The notes below the pieces were generated by a model, which was given only the letters and a program-made list of their open reading frames with translations, was not told where the DNA came from and did no database searches. This document shows positions 20,446-29,841 of a DNA stretch of 64,000 nt, in pieces. The position numbers and the translations under genes were made by a program. Origin of the DNA: Acetobacter estunensis (GTDB taxonomy: Bacteria > Pseudomonadota > Alphaproteobacteria > Acetobacterales > Acetobacteraceae); assembly GCF_019083805.1 (NCBI RefSeq), contig NZ_JAHRDV010000005.1, forward strand, positions 124,001-188,000. Direction: 5' to 3'. Position 1 is the stretch's first letter; each line of letters opens with the position of its first letter.

Positions 20446-21378
20446 ATTCTCATCGGTGTAAATCTTGGCGGTCTTGAAGACGGCAGCACGTTTTCGACAC
20501 GCGCTTATTACAATTACAATGTTCCCAACGCATCGCGTGCTGAAGGTTGGATTGCGCTTGGCTGCACAGCCGCGCGTATCCCGCACAATCTCTACCGCAT
20601 GCAGCCCGGCGGCATGGGAACCGACTTTGACCCGACCTATTTCGGTTATTCCACGGCGTTGGCGCAGCCTTATCTGGATGCGAAAGGCTTTGTGTTCTTC
20701 GATCCGCATGGCTTCGGCAGCATCCAGACCAGTGGTGCGACTGTGGACATCACCACGACAGCGGGAGAGGCGCAGTATCTCGATTACATGACGCGTCTGG
20801 CGACAAAGGTCGCGGCGTGGATGGGCGATGCCAGCCCGTCATGCGTGGGCATCGGCCTGATGAACGAGCCGTCCCAGCACGACAACGCGACGTATCAGCC
20901 GCTGTGGAACAAGGCCATCGCGGCCATGCGCGGCGCAGGTTACAAGGGCACGATCCTTGTGCCATGGACCAATTGGCAGGCGGTCTCGCAGTTCAGTGCG
21001 ACCAATCCGCCTTCCGCCGTGGTGGATGACGTAGGCCCTTGTGTGCTGGATGTTCACTGTTATCTCGATCAGTACAATACAGGCTCGGGCGCATCGGCCG
21101 CCAGTGCGACCATCGGTGTCGAGCGTTTCGCCGGGCTGTTCGCCTCCCAGTTGCCGTCGTGTTATTCTGGGATCGTCCTGAGCGAGACGGGATGTCCGAA
21201 CGATGACATCTCGCGCACGGCATTCTCCAACATGCTCACGGCATTGGCGGCGGATTCGCGCATGATCGCCACCACCGTCTGGTGTGACGATGCGTGGCTT
21301 GCGAAAAACGCCAATTACATCACGGCGGATACGACCGATCCTCGTGTGCAGATCATGCTGGGCTGTCTGCCGAAATAA
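20446..21378 (+). CDS. Glycoside hydrolase family 5 (cellulase-like), apparent ATT start
   Basis: A GH5-type beta-glycanase barrel of 310 residues counted from ATT 20446. It begins with the family N-terminal strand IGVNLGGLEDG and carries RIPHNLYR near 45. The acid/base glutamate is in GIGLMNEP (E141) and the nucleophile in VLSETGCP (E247). No ATG or GTG lies near the domain start. The best ribosome site, CAGGAG at 20433-20438, is 7 bases before an ATT codon. The only upstream in-frame ATG (20281) would add 55 residues lacking signal or domain features. No signal peptide is visible, unusual for a secreted cellulase. The gene is divergent from mntH. Confidence 0.8.
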   Translation: MLIGVNLGGLEDGSTFSTRAYYNYNVPNASRAEGWIALGCTAARIPHNLYRMQPGGMGTDFDPTYFGYSTALAQPYLDAKGFVFFDPHGFGSIQTSGATVDITTTAGEAQYLDYMTRLATKVAAWMGDASPSCVGIGLMNEPSQHDNATYQPLWNKAIAAMRGAGYKGTILVPWTNWQAVSQFSATNPPSAVVDDVGPCVLDVHCYLDQYNTGSGASAASATIGVERFAGLFASQLPSCYSGIVLSETGCPNDDISRTAFSNMLTALAADSRMIATTVWCDDAWLAKNANYITADTTDPRVQIMLGCLPK

Positions 21379-21387
21379 GGTGATGGG

Positions 21388-22359
21388 CTATTCGTCGGGA
21401 AGCCCTTTGCGGATCTCCTGCGAATAGCCCGCATCCGGAACGGCGCCTGCAGGGCGATGGATACGACTCATGCGCTTGAGAGTCGGAAAATCGTAGTGGC
21501 GGTCAAGAAAATCCATGTCATAGGCCAGAGACGCCGTATATCCGCTGAGCAGAACGCGCCAGTCCAGGCGGTAGCGCCATTGCGCCTGCGCGCGCGTGAG
21601 AATTCCGGTCGTACAGTTGTCCGTCAGAGTGTTGTACCACTGAGGCGTGTGAGTGAGAGAATGGATCTCGGCCAGATAGCTCAGGAACAGGCGCTTTTCC
21701 GTCGCCGGTGAGAGATCGAGGTGGTAGAGATAGACACGCTCTTTTCGGAAATCCGTGCGCACACCAATCAGATCGCGCTCATCCGCCGTGACGTAGAACA
21801 GTTCGTAATGGTGGAAGAACCCGGCAATGGCGGAATAAGGAAAGCGCTTCTGCCTCCGGGTTTCGATGGAAATGGCCAGATGCTGTCCAGTGTTGAAGGC
21901 GAAGGACAGAAACACATGGGCGATGCTTTCACCCGCCCAGTAGGATGTGATGAGGTCCACTCCCGAGAGAGTGTCCACATCGTAATCCGCGTCATACCAT
22001 GCGGGCGTGCAGGTGCTTTCCGTATGCCATGCGAAATTCCGGATATGCTGAATATGCGCGATATGACCCTTAAGAACCGCATCGGCCGGAAGAGAATATT
22101 CCCCGGACCAGTCACGGTCATTGCGGGGGGGATCGGTCAGATACCATCCCCAGAAACCCAGCAGAAGAACGGAAGATGCGCCACGCCGCACGGTCTGCCG
22201 TTTCTGGAGAAAAGCGGCCGCCAGTAACAGGGGATAAGCAATCGAGAGCGTTGTGCAGAGCCAGATGGGCAGGATGGTCGAGTAATGGAACGCCGCCGCC
22301 GAGAAGGCGACCATGAGAACGGCAGCGATGACGCAAAGAATACGGAAAAACCGTTTCAT
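21388..22359 (-). CDS. DUF4105-type membrane protein
   Basis: 323 residues with an N-terminal membrane segment (residues 5-25), a second hydrophobic pair (28-75), then a long extracytoplasmic domain. The latter resembles the DUF4105 (Lnb N-terminal periplasmic-type) family: the motif SYWAGESIAHVFLSFAF near 140, a Y-x-F-x-H-H-Y-E-L-F-Y region near 178 and YNTLTDNCTTGIL near 243, whose Asn-Cys is typical of a papain-like thiol active site. It starts in an ATGA overlap with the upstream lipoprotein hydrolase gene, so the two are translated together. Confidence 0.8.
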   Translation of the reverse strand: MKRFFRILCVIAAVLMVAFSAAAFHYSTILPIWLCTTLSIAYPLLLAAAFLQKRQTVRRGASSVLLLGFWGWYLTDPPRNDRDWSGEYSLPADAVLKGHIAHIQHIRNFAWHTESTCTPAWYDADYDVDTLSGVDLITSYWAGESIAHVFLSFAFNTGQHLAISIETRRQKRFPYSAIAGFFHHYELFYVTADERDLIGVRTDFRKERVYLYHLDLSPATEKRLFLSYLAEIHSLTHTPQWYNTLTDNCTTGILTRAQAQWRYRLDWRVLLSGYTASLAYDMDFLDRHYDFPTLKRMSRIHRPAGAVPDAGYSQEIRKGLPDE

Positions 22360-24308
22360 TCCGAAGGTCTTTCCGTGGGGACATACAGCCCGCCGATCCG
22401 TGCGATATTGCGTTGCTCCATGTCGCCGGGCGGGGGCGTATCGCCGGTCAGACGATGGATACGATTGAAGAGAATACGCCGCACTTCGGCAATCGTCACC
22501 GGGTTGGACTGGGTGGAATGGGCCGAGTGCTTGACCACCAGTTCCGAGTTTACATACGGCACATGGGCGCTTTCATATTCCACCACCCCGTCGGTGGCAT
22601 CCGGTCCGGGCCTGTCCCCGAGAACGGGAATGATGGAGTGGGCCTCCACTTTTTCCGAGACGGGAATGGCGGCCAGCGCACGGATAAAGCGGCTTTCGGG
22701 CGACATGCCATAGACGCTGCCCACCCGCCACGCGCTCATGTCCAGTCGCAGTCCCTGATTGTCGGAAACAAGCTCCTGCATGACATGCGTGACGGACAAA
22801 GGAAATGTCATCATCCGTCCCAGAACGCGTGAGACGGACAGTGTAGCGAGGTAGCTGCCGTGCTGGGGGGTGGAGATGAAGACCACATTGTCCACCACCG
22901 GCATGGGCGCGGGGAAGAGGGCTTCGTGCAGAAGATCGCGTGCGTCCGGCGTGAGGCGTAGCTTGTCGAACGGCGTGGAGAGCAGTCCATCCCACAGAAG
23001 ATCTTTTGCGTCGATTACAAGCATTTTGGAAAGAAGACCACCCTGACTGTGGCCGATGAGGGTGACATGGGCGAGCGCTGGATCGGCCTGCGGACCGCCA
23101 AGGCTTTGCACCGCCTCATTGATCGATTCCCTGAGTTGCAGAGCGGAATAGGGGATCGGATTTCCCGTGCCGTACGAGAACAGCCAGAATTCGTAATGAC
23201 GGCGGATTTCCGGGTCGGACAGAAGATCGTTCACCATGTCCGCCCATCGTCCGGGGCTGGACGCCGTGCCATGCACCAGAACGACCGGCATACGTCCCAT
23301 CCGATGCGGCTCGATGGCGGCAAGACGCAGGCGATGGTGCTGATCGAGGAACTGCCCGTCGAGAAAACCCTTGTATTCGGCAGACCAGTCCACCGATTCA
23401 CTCAGGCTGATGGCGCGCGCCGTGGTCGTGTCGTACTGAAGCGGAACATGAACATCACCCGCAGGATGCGCCTGTTGCTCATCTTCGGCGGACAGGAACA
23501 GGTGGCCGGTCAGGGTGTCGGAGAGGATCTGTTCACGGGCGGAGGGAAGATCCAGAAACAGGCTTACCGGCACACGCTCGCGGTCCGTAATCTGGAAGGC
23601 CGCACTCTCTCCCGTGGTCATCCTGGGGATCGCGGCAAGAGGTTCCCCCAGACCCGGCGTGATGTAGGTGTTGTTCAGGCCGTGGATCTTCAGCCGTGCC
23701 GTGGGGCGGAAATCCGTCAGTTCGTGTCCGTGCCATTGCCGGTCGGTCGGATTGGCGGAAAGGTCGAGCGTGCCGAAGGGAAGCTGCCAGCGCTGGGGGC
23801 CGACATTGACGGGAGAGCCGAACGCCTCCGTAAGGGCAAACATGTAGAGATCGCAGGCCTGACGGAAATGCGCGTCATAGGGGCTGGGGCGGTCATCCAC
23901 CGGCGCATCGGGGGCGAGATAGGCATAGGCGTAGAGAGCCGCGGCCATGAAAATTGTTCGGTCGTGCGTCTGGCGCGCACGCAGCCACGACAGTTCCGCC
24001 AGAGCGAACAACTGATCGGACAGGTTCTGGGCAAAGAACCCGGCCTGCGTCATCGTGCGCAGCGAAGTGATGGCGCGATCGGGGTCGTGCCGCCACGTTG
24101 TCTCAAGGTTCTGGCGTTGCAGCACGATCCGCGTCGAGTTGCTGGGCGTCTCGCTCCACAGGGCGCTGATATTGCGCTGCCTGTAAGCATCCACAAGGCC
24201 GAGTTTCTCGATGGAGACAGGAGAGCAGGCGGAGAGCGCCAGTAACGCGGCGGCAATCAGTGCGCCTTTGCGGCCCTGCTGCCGTCGTAATGTCGCGCGT
24301 TGGCGCAT
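22356..24308 (-). CDS. Alpha/beta-hydrolase lipoprotein
   Basis: 650 residues from ATG 24308. A signal peptide ends in LLALSAC, a good lipobox, so it is predicted to be lipid-anchored in the outer or inner membrane. The N-terminal half (to about 355) has no recognised domain. The C-terminal half is an alpha/beta-hydrolase: VVLVHGTASSPGRW near 363 (oxyanion region) and the nucleophile elbow LIGHSQGG near 433. Likely later catalytic residues are an Asp in the DATDG region and a His near VVKHSAHS. It looks like an esterase or acyltransferase acting on an envelope lipid or acylated polymer. An upstream in-frame ATG (24491) adds non-protein-like sequence. Confidence 0.82.
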   Translation of the reverse strand: MRQRATLRRQQGRKGALIAAALLALSACSPVSIEKLGLVDAYRQRNISALWSETPSNSTRIVLQRQNLETTWRHDPDRAITSLRTMTQAGFFAQNLSDQLFALAELSWLRARQTHDRTIFMAAALYAYAYLAPDAPVDDRPSPYDAHFRQACDLYMFALTEAFGSPVNVGPQRWQLPFGTLDLSANPTDRQWHGHELTDFRPTARLKIHGLNNTYITPGLGEPLAAIPRMTTGESAAFQITDRERVPVSLFLDLPSAREQILSDTLTGHLFLSAEDEQQAHPAGDVHVPLQYDTTTARAISLSESVDWSAEYKGFLDGQFLDQHHRLRLAAIEPHRMGRMPVVLVHGTASSPGRWADMVNDLLSDPEIRRHYEFWLFSYGTGNPIPYSALQLRESINEAVQSLGGPQADPALAHVTLIGHSQGGLLSKMLVIDAKDLLWDGLLSTPFDKLRLTPDARDLLHEALFPAPMPVVDNVVFISTPQHGSYLATLSVSRVLGRMMTFPLSVTHVMQELVSDNQGLRLDMSAWRVGSVYGMSPESRFIRALAAIPVSEKVEAHSIIPVLGDRPGPDATDGVVEYESAHVPYVNSELVVKHSAHSTQSNPVTIAEVRRILFNRIHRLTGDTPPPGDMEQRNIARIGGLYVPTERPSE

Positions 24309-24429
24309 GTAGTGTCGGTCTCCGGTTACTGGAAGGCCGCAGATTACTGTCTCGAAACGATGCGGCAACCCTCGGTGTGGGAAAACAGATGTGTCGGAAA
24401 GACACGGTTCGTTCTTACCGAGGTCATCC

Positions 24430-25653
24430 TTATGGCGTTGATCGGAAAGTTTTGTCTGGCTGGAGCCGTGCGACGGGGCAGGCCGCCACAAGCGTCGTCA
24501 GCCAGAACATGTACCACATCGGCGATGGCCCCTTGATGACCTGCCCGAAATCCGTCATCGCGCTGAGAAGCGTATGGACCACCAGCGCCAGCCCTAGAGG
24601 CCGCCTCGTCCGGTTCCGGGGGGCGAGCACATCGCCCAGCACGCAGGCCAGATAGGCTCCCAGAAGGGCCACGCCGATCACGCCCGCATAGAGCCATGTG
24701 GAGAGCAGCAGGTTGTGTGGGAAACTCTCTCCCGGCACGCTCAGCTTGTAGCTCGGGCCATGCCCCACCCAAAACGCCTGCCCGATGGCGTCCCATGCTT
24801 CGTGCCAGATGCGCAGACGATGGGAATCTCCTCGTCCTAATTGTTCGCGGATCATGCGCGCGGGCAGGCTTGTGGGCGAAAGCCACGCCAGTCCCGCCAT
24901 GGCGACCGATGCGGCCACGGGAACAAGCAACACTTTGGGGCGCAGCAGACCGAACAGCACAAGGCTCGCCACACCGACGGCCAGCAACGGTCCCCGGCTG
25001 CCGGTCAGCACGATGAAAGCAAGCACCGTCAGCCCCGCCAGCCAGTAGCGACGCTGGCCGGTACGGAGCGCCTCTGCCAGCGCCATCAGCAGAACGGCGC
25101 CCATGATGGTGGCACCGAGGATCTGGTGTTTCGTCTCCGCCCAGCCCTCCATGCGTAGGACACTGCCTTCCCATTCCCTCTGCATGTGAAATGGCAGACG
25201 CGCGAACGCGATGACGGCATTGAGCGTGGCGGCGACGATTAACACCTGCATGAGCCGTTCGCGGAAGTCCGGCCGCGTCATCAGCGCATCCGTCAGCACC
25301 AGCACGTAAACGATGGTGTTGAGCATGTTCCACAGCCAGAAACACGCGCTCCCGGCTTCGTGCCAGCTGGTCGCATGTATCAGGATGCCGACAGAAAACC
25401 ATGCGATCAGGGCTACGCCTAAACCGAGGACGGGTGGCCATGTGTGAAGTGGCGGCACTCCTCTGCCCTTTGCGGTTTCATAGAGAAACAGCGGCAGGAT
25501 GCCCGCATAGAAAATGTCGGACCACAGCGGTTCGGGCGAGACGAGAAAGCCAAGCCCTACCACGATGAGTAAGAACTCGTGCAGGAAGCCGCGGGGGTGT
25601 TCCCGCCATAACCACCCCATCTCACGCGGCGAGGCCAGCGGGCCGCTCACCAC
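24430..25653 (-). CDS. O-antigen ligase/Wzy_C-family membrane protein
   Basis: 407 residues, about 11 membrane helices, of the WaaL/Wzy_C group that join polysaccharide to lipid A-core or to protein or lipid acceptors. The family signature parts are LTGSRGPLLA near 220 and the large periplasmic loop ending GESFPHNLLLSTWL near 310, with its characteristic histidine. It starts at GTG (25653, or the next GTG at 25650) overlapping the end of the glycosyltransferase gene. The substrate is not deducible. Confidence 0.85.
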   Translation of the reverse strand: MVSGPLASPREMGWLWREHPRGFLHEFLLIVVGLGFLVSPEPLWSDIFYAGILPLFLYETAKGRGVPPLHTWPPVLGLGVALIAWFSVGILIHATSWHEAGSACFWLWNMLNTIVYVLVLTDALMTRPDFRERLMQVLIVAATLNAVIAFARLPFHMQREWEGSVLRMEGWAETKHQILGATIMGAVLLMALAEALRTGQRRYWLAGLTVLAFIVLTGSRGPLLAVGVASLVLFGLLRPKVLLVPVAASVAMAGLAWLSPTSLPARMIREQLGRGDSHRLRIWHEAWDAIGQAFWVGHGPSYKLSVPGESFPHNLLLSTWLYAGVIGVALLGAYLACVLGDVLAPRNRTRRPLGLALVVHTLLSAMTDFGQVIKGPSPMWYMFWLTTLVAACPVARLQPDKTFRSTP

Positions 25654-26693
25654 GGCATGTCCTCGGGCGCGCGGATGCCCATGATGACCTCGACCATGAA
25701 CTGCGTCACCGCGCGTTCGTTGAAGCGCTCTACATATCGTGCACGCCCAGCTTCACCCATCCGCATGCGTTCCTCCGGGTGAGCGACCAGATGTTTCAGC
25801 TTATCCACCAGTTCGTCGAGAGAGGAGAAGAACAGCATCGCGTTTTCGCCGAAATAGTCCGCATAGCCCGTGGCGCGCTCGATCGCGACGACACAACCGT
25901 TTCCGGCCAGATGGGCGATGCGGTCGGAGGTGTAGAGATAATAATCGGCGCGTCGCGAGATGTTCAGACCGATGGCGCAGGATTCCAGCACATCCTGATA
26001 GCGTGCGCCGTGAAGATGCGGCCTCCCCCCGATGCCCGCCAGCGCCATGCGCAACGTGGGCGCGCGACGTGCGAGATCGGCGATGAAGTCGTCCATGTTC
26101 CATTCACGCCCGCAAATCTCACGCAAAGGACGTGCCGGGTTGCCGCAGGCGTAGAACAGGTCATGCGCAAGGTCGCGCGCGTGATCGGCCCGCCCCGTTT
26201 CCACAGAAAGATCCACCGGATTGGGCAGGAAGCTCATGGCGTGGCCGCCCTCTCGCATCTTCTCCAGCGACTGTCCGGCTGTGGAAATGAAGGTGTGGGC
26301 CACAACGTCGAGCTTGCTGCGTATGCGCCGGACATTATCGGGCTCGAACAGGGGGTCCACGTTCCATTGGGCGATGCGCACACCGGGCACGGCCTGTTGC
26401 ACCTCGGCCAGTGTGGCGGGTTCGATCATGTCCGCATGACCGAGCAGAAGGATGTCGGGGCGGTGCTGACGGCAGAACGCGAGCAGAGCACGATTGACCG
26501 CGCGGCGTCCGAACTTGCGGCTGCCGAAGAAGGAGGAGGCCCGCGCCACGTCCCGGTCCGAGAAGTTGAGCACAAGATGTCCCTGTCGGATCAGGCCGTT
26601 GGTGAGCTTGATCTGGACCGAATGTTTCGGCCCTTCGCGCAGGCCCGTCATGAACGCCCCGACATGGACGATGGTAAGGGGAGGAATGTGCAT
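25647..26693 (-). CDS. Glycosyltransferase (CgeB-like, family 1)
   Basis: 348-residue GT-B glycosyltransferase. The N-terminal half has HVGAFMTGLREGPKHSVQ and the Rossmann-like ILLLGHADMIEPATL. The C-terminal half has the donor-site pattern of the CgeB/Glyco_trans_1_2 group, ESCAIGLNISRRADYYLYTSDR near 235, then an acidic ATGYADYFGEN. It has no membrane segment and should work at the cytoplasmic face. It overlaps the O-antigen-ligase-type gene by a few bases, so its product is probably assembled into the polymer that the ligase handles. Confidence 0.85.
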   Translation of the reverse strand: MHIPPLTIVHVGAFMTGLREGPKHSVQIKLTNGLIRQGHLVLNFSDRDVARASSFFGSRKFGRRAVNRALLAFCRQHRPDILLLGHADMIEPATLAEVQQAVPGVRIAQWNVDPLFEPDNVRRIRSKLDVVAHTFISTAGQSLEKMREGGHAMSFLPNPVDLSVETGRADHARDLAHDLFYACGNPARPLREICGREWNMDDFIADLARRAPTLRMALAGIGGRPHLHGARYQDVLESCAIGLNISRRADYYLYTSDRIAHLAGNGCVVAIERATGYADYFGENAMLFFSSLDELVDKLKHLVAHPEERMRMGEAGRARYVERFNERAVTQFMVEVIMGIRAPEDMPW

Positions 26694-26824
26694 GCGGAGA
26701 ACGCGGCCTTGCCTGAATGCGGTCGAATAGAACGATCGATACTAGGACAGTCCCGCAGCCTGTGCACCCTGCGTCCGGTATCCGCATTGCCATGGGCATC
26801 CAGTGCAGCTCGGAAGTATTGGCC

Positions 26825-27166
26825 TCAGTGGCGATCGATGACCAGACGTGGTGGGGGAATGACGGTCGCGACCGGCTCGGTCATATGGGGGGACGGCAAG
26901 GGACGGATCGGCACATCCATCTTCCAAGGCACGATGCTGACGGAAATACGCGCGGGCACCAGAGGGATGCGGATGGTTCCCGGCCGGGAGATGATCGCGA
27001 TGCCGCCTGCGTACACCACGATCAGCGCGCCCAGAACGCCAAGTTTCCAACCCCGCCGCTTCGGGCGTTTGGGAAGATCGGGCGGGTCGGAGCGCAGCAG
27101 CCGGTTCATGCCTTTGCGCGCTAGCGGATTGGCGAGGTGGGCGCAATCGTCTCTTTCGTAGGCCAT
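26825..27166 (-). CDS. Small single-helix membrane protein of unknown function
   Basis: 113 residues from ATG 27166. The first 40 residues are basic and presumably cytoplasmic, a single hydrophobic helix covers 42-60, and a Pro/Ile/Val-rich tail of about 50 residues would lie in the periplasm. The ribosome site is weak (GATGAAG). An open frame extends far upstream antisense to the symporter gene, but only this part is plausible. It is read in the same direction as the glycosyltransferase and ligase genes, 131 bases upstream of them. The family is not recognised. Confidence 0.5.
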   Translation of the reverse strand: MAYERDDCAHLANPLARKGMNRLLRSDPPDLPKRPKRRGWKLGVLGALIVVYAGGIAIISRPGTIRIPLVPARISVSIVPWKMDVPIRPLPSPHMTEPVATVIPPPRLVIDRH

Positions 27167-27262
27167 GAGGTTTACTTCATCGGCCGATGAGGCACATTTC
27201 TCTTTTCTTTTCCCATTCGAGACGCCCGTGCCCTCCTTCGATCCGGCTTTTCTTTCCCTTTC

Positions 27263-28720
27263 ATGACGGTGTGGCTCGATCCTCTCGTCATCGTGCTGTG
27301 GCTCATCGCCCTTGTGGCCGGTTCGCTGCATCTTTCCGGTGCAGCGCCGTGGTCGCGCACCCGGCCGCGTTCGGCAGAAGATGTGCTGGATGCGCATAAA
27401 AGCCTGCCGGCCTGGGCCATCTGCCTGTCCATCGTGGCCACGGAAACCTCCACGCTGACAGTCATCAGCGTGCCGGGCATCGCGTGTGCTCGGGGAATGG
27501 TGTTCGTGGGGCTGGGCGCGGGGTATTTTCTGGGCCGTCTGATGGTCGCCCGTGTGCTGTTGCCGCTCTATATGCGGGGGGATCTGGACAGCGCCTACCA
27601 ATATCTCGGCACGCGCTTCGGACGCCGGATGCAGCGGTTGGCGGCCCTTACGTTTCTTCTCACGCGGCTGTTGGCAGAGGCGGTGCGTCTTTTCGCCGCG
27701 ACCCTGCCTATCTGCGCTCTTCTGGCGGCGCGTGGGATGGGTGTGCCCCCTTTGGCCGTGCTGCTGGGGATGACCGGACTGACGGCTCTCTATACGGCCA
27801 TTGGCGGTCTGCGCGCCGTGGTCTGGTCGGATGCCGCGCAATTTTTGCTCTATACCATGGGCGCGGCTGTGTGCTGCGGGATTCTGGCTCATGAGCTGAC
27901 GGCTGTGGATCTGGCCGCTCTGCTCTCTTCCGGGATGCTTTCGCCTTTTGACTGGCATGCTTCGGCCCTCACCAGTCCGTATGCGCCGCTGACCGCCCTC
28001 ATCGGAGGCGCCATTCTGTCCATGGCCTCTCACGGTACGGATCAGCTTATGGTGCAGCGTGCGCTTGCCGCCCGCAGCCTGCGCGACGCGCAACGCGCGA
28101 TGGTGGGAAGCGCCGTGGTGGTGACGGGCCTGTTTGCGCTTCTGTCTCTCGTGGGCATCTTTCTGCGCCTACGGGCAGGCGGGCTTACACAGGCGATGAA
28201 CGGCCTGAAATCGCCGGATGAGCTTTTTCCGCAGTTTATCGTTCACGATCTGCCGCCCGGTCTGTCCGGGCTTCTCGTGGCGGGGATCATCAGCGCCACG
28301 ATGGGGTCGCTTGCCTCTGCTCTCAACGCCATGACCGCCTCGACCTTTACCGACATCGTGGGCCAACCACGTCCGGCCAGCCGGAGTCTGGTCGGAGCGG
28401 TGACCGCGCTCTGGGCGCTCGCGCTCATTGCGGTGGCCTGCGCCTTTTCGGCATCGTCCACATCCGTGCTGGTGTTCGGGTTTCAGGTGGCCGGATATTC
28501 ATGGGGCGCGTTGCTGGGCGCGTTCCTGCTGGGGCTGTTGCGGCCTCGTGTGACGGAAATCCGTGCGATGGTGGCTTTTCTGGTCACGCTGGCGGTTATG
28601 AGTTGGGTTGTGCTGGGTGTGCGGATCGATGGGGCGCCGCTGGCTTTTCCGTGGTTCGTGCCGCTGGGCGTGGCGATCACCCTTGCTGTCGGATGGTTTC
28701 CCGTTGGCAGGACAAGGTGA
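27263..28720 (+). CDS. Sodium:solute symporter (SSS family)
   Basis: 485-residue inner-membrane transporter with about 13 hydrophobic helices. It has the SSS signature regions: SIVATETSTLTVISVPG near 52 (substrate/sodium site helix 1), YTAIGGLRAVVWSDAAQ near 177 and a VAGIISATMGSLASALNAM helix near 345 containing the second sodium-site serines. The nearest relatives are probably sialic acid, sugar or monocarboxylate symporters; the substrate cannot be told. It is divergent from the small membrane protein at 26825. Confidence 0.9.
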   Translation: MTVWLDPLVIVLWLIALVAGSLHLSGAAPWSRTRPRSAEDVLDAHKSLPAWAICLSIVATETSTLTVISVPGIACARGMVFVGLGAGYFLGRLMVARVLLPLYMRGDLDSAYQYLGTRFGRRMQRLAALTFLLTRLLAEAVRLFAATLPICALLAARGMGVPPLAVLLGMTGLTALYTAIGGLRAVVWSDAAQFLLYTMGAAVCCGILAHELTAVDLAALLSSGMLSPFDWHASALTSPYAPLTALIGGAILSMASHGTDQLMVQRALAARSLRDAQRAMVGSAVVVTGLFALLSLVGIFLRLRAGGLTQAMNGLKSPDELFPQFIVHDLPPGLSGLLVAGIISATMGSLASALNAMTASTFTDIVGQPRPASRSLVGAVTALWALALIAVACAFSASSTSVLVFGFQVAGYSWGALLGAFLLGLLRPRVTEIRAMVAFLVTLAVMSWVVLGVRIDGAPLAFPWFVPLGVAITLAVGWFPVGRTR

Positions 28721-28774
28721 TCTTTCAGCGCTCCTGCTGCGTTGAACATGGCATCTTCACGGGAGACAGGTTCG

Positions 28775-29026
28775 ATGGATATCCGGCACGACAGCGCGGC
28801 GCAGCGTTTCGAAACTGAGGAAGACGGGCAGGTGGCACGGCTCGATTATGAACGTGGGTCCGATGGCGCCATCACGATCACACACACGATTGTGCCCGAT
28901 GCGCTCGGAGGGCGGGGCATTGGTTCCGCGTTGGTGCGGGCTGCGTGGGACTGGACGCGGGAGATGGGTGCGCCGTTGCATTCGACATGTTCGTTCGCGA
29001 CGGTTTGGTTGAAGCGGAATGCGTGA
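28775..29026 (+). CDS. Small GNAT-type N-acetyltransferase
   Basis: 83 residues from ATG 28775, preceded by GGGAGA and ACAGG; an ATG 27 bases earlier is possible. It matches the short YjdJ-type GCN5-like fold: RFETEEDGQVARLDY, THTIVPDALGGRGIGSALV (the acetyl-CoA loop) and CSFATVWLKR. These small proteins are a common family whose acceptor is not established. The spacing of 54 bases suggests co-transcription with the symporter. Confidence 0.88.
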   Translation: MDIRHDSAAQRFETEEDGQVARLDYERGSDGAITITHTIVPDALGGRGIGSALVRAAWDWTREMGAPLHSTCSFATVWLKRNA

Positions 29027-29208
29027 TCTGAACTCGGTCTGATACCGTTTCCTTATGATGGGACCGATATCCACGAATGCGTATAATTCCATGTGCTGAT
29101 GAAAACAAAAGACTGGAACTGTCAGGAAATATTTTCGTTATTGAAATGGCGATCTGTACAGTGGTGGAGCCGGGCAAAGTAAGGCGCGAATTGAAGGGTG
29201 TTATAGTG

Positions 29209-29766
29209 ATGAGAAACACATGGTGGGCGGTAAGCTTGTGTCGGTTTCTGTCGCTGTTTTCCATTATGGTAGGTGCATCGGCCTATGCGGAGACTCCACA
29301 GAGCCTTCAGTCGGTTGGCAATCTTGTGACAGTGAAAAAGCTCAACTGGCGCATTGCGGAGAGTCTTGCTGTCGAGGCGGTGAATGTCTGCGAGAGGCAG
29401 GGATATTCCGTAACAGCAACAGTTGTCGATCCATCAGGGCATCAACAGGCGGTTATCAAGGGTGATATCGTGCCGCTTCAGTCTCTTTCGGTTTCTTATC
29501 GCAAGGCTTACACGGCCTTCTCTTACGGAATGGTCTTCAACAAGAATTCCACGAGTGAACTGATAGCCGCAAAAGTAACGGGACCGCTCGACGGCGCTGT
29601 TCTGGCGACTGAACCCGAAATCATTTTCATCGCCGGTGGTGTGACGTTGCGAACCGCAGACGGCGCCGTCATTGGCGGGATTGGTGTTTCAGGCGCGCCC
29701 GGTGGCGACAAGGATGAGGCGTGCGCAAGGGCGGCAGTCTATAAACTGCAAGCCTCTTTCAGATAA
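29209..29766 (+). CDS. Exported GlcG/HbpS-like (DUF336) protein
   Basis: 185 residues from ATG 29209, with GAAGGG upstream. A signal peptide (1-27, ASAYA) precedes one HbpS/GlcG-type domain: VVDPSGHQQAVIKGD near 84, SYRKAYTAFSYG near 107, and the C-terminal GGVTLRTADGAVIGGIGVSGAPGG-type loop near 150. The family binds haem or cofactors and is often periplasmic; the role here is unknown. The preceding 182 bases (29027-29208) hold no gene. Confidence 0.86.
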   Translation: MRNTWWAVSLCRFLSLFSIMVGASAYAETPQSLQSVGNLVTVKKLNWRIAESLAVEAVNVCERQGYSVTATVVDPSGHQQAVIKGDIVPLQSLSVSYRKAYTAFSYGMVFNKNSTSELIAAKVTGPLDGAVLATEPEIIFIAGGVTLRTADGAVIGGIGVSGAPGGDKDEACARAAVYKLQASFR

Positions 29767-29841
29767 GAGTCTCGTTTTTCTCGTGGTCCATGGTGTTGGC
29801 GCAAACACATGATCGGCACAGATGCAGCCTGCGTGAGGGTT

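Noticed and set aside
24491-26824. Alternative long frames over the ligase and glycosyltransferase genes
   Set aside because: These overlap real genes on the other strand or in another frame and carry no domain.
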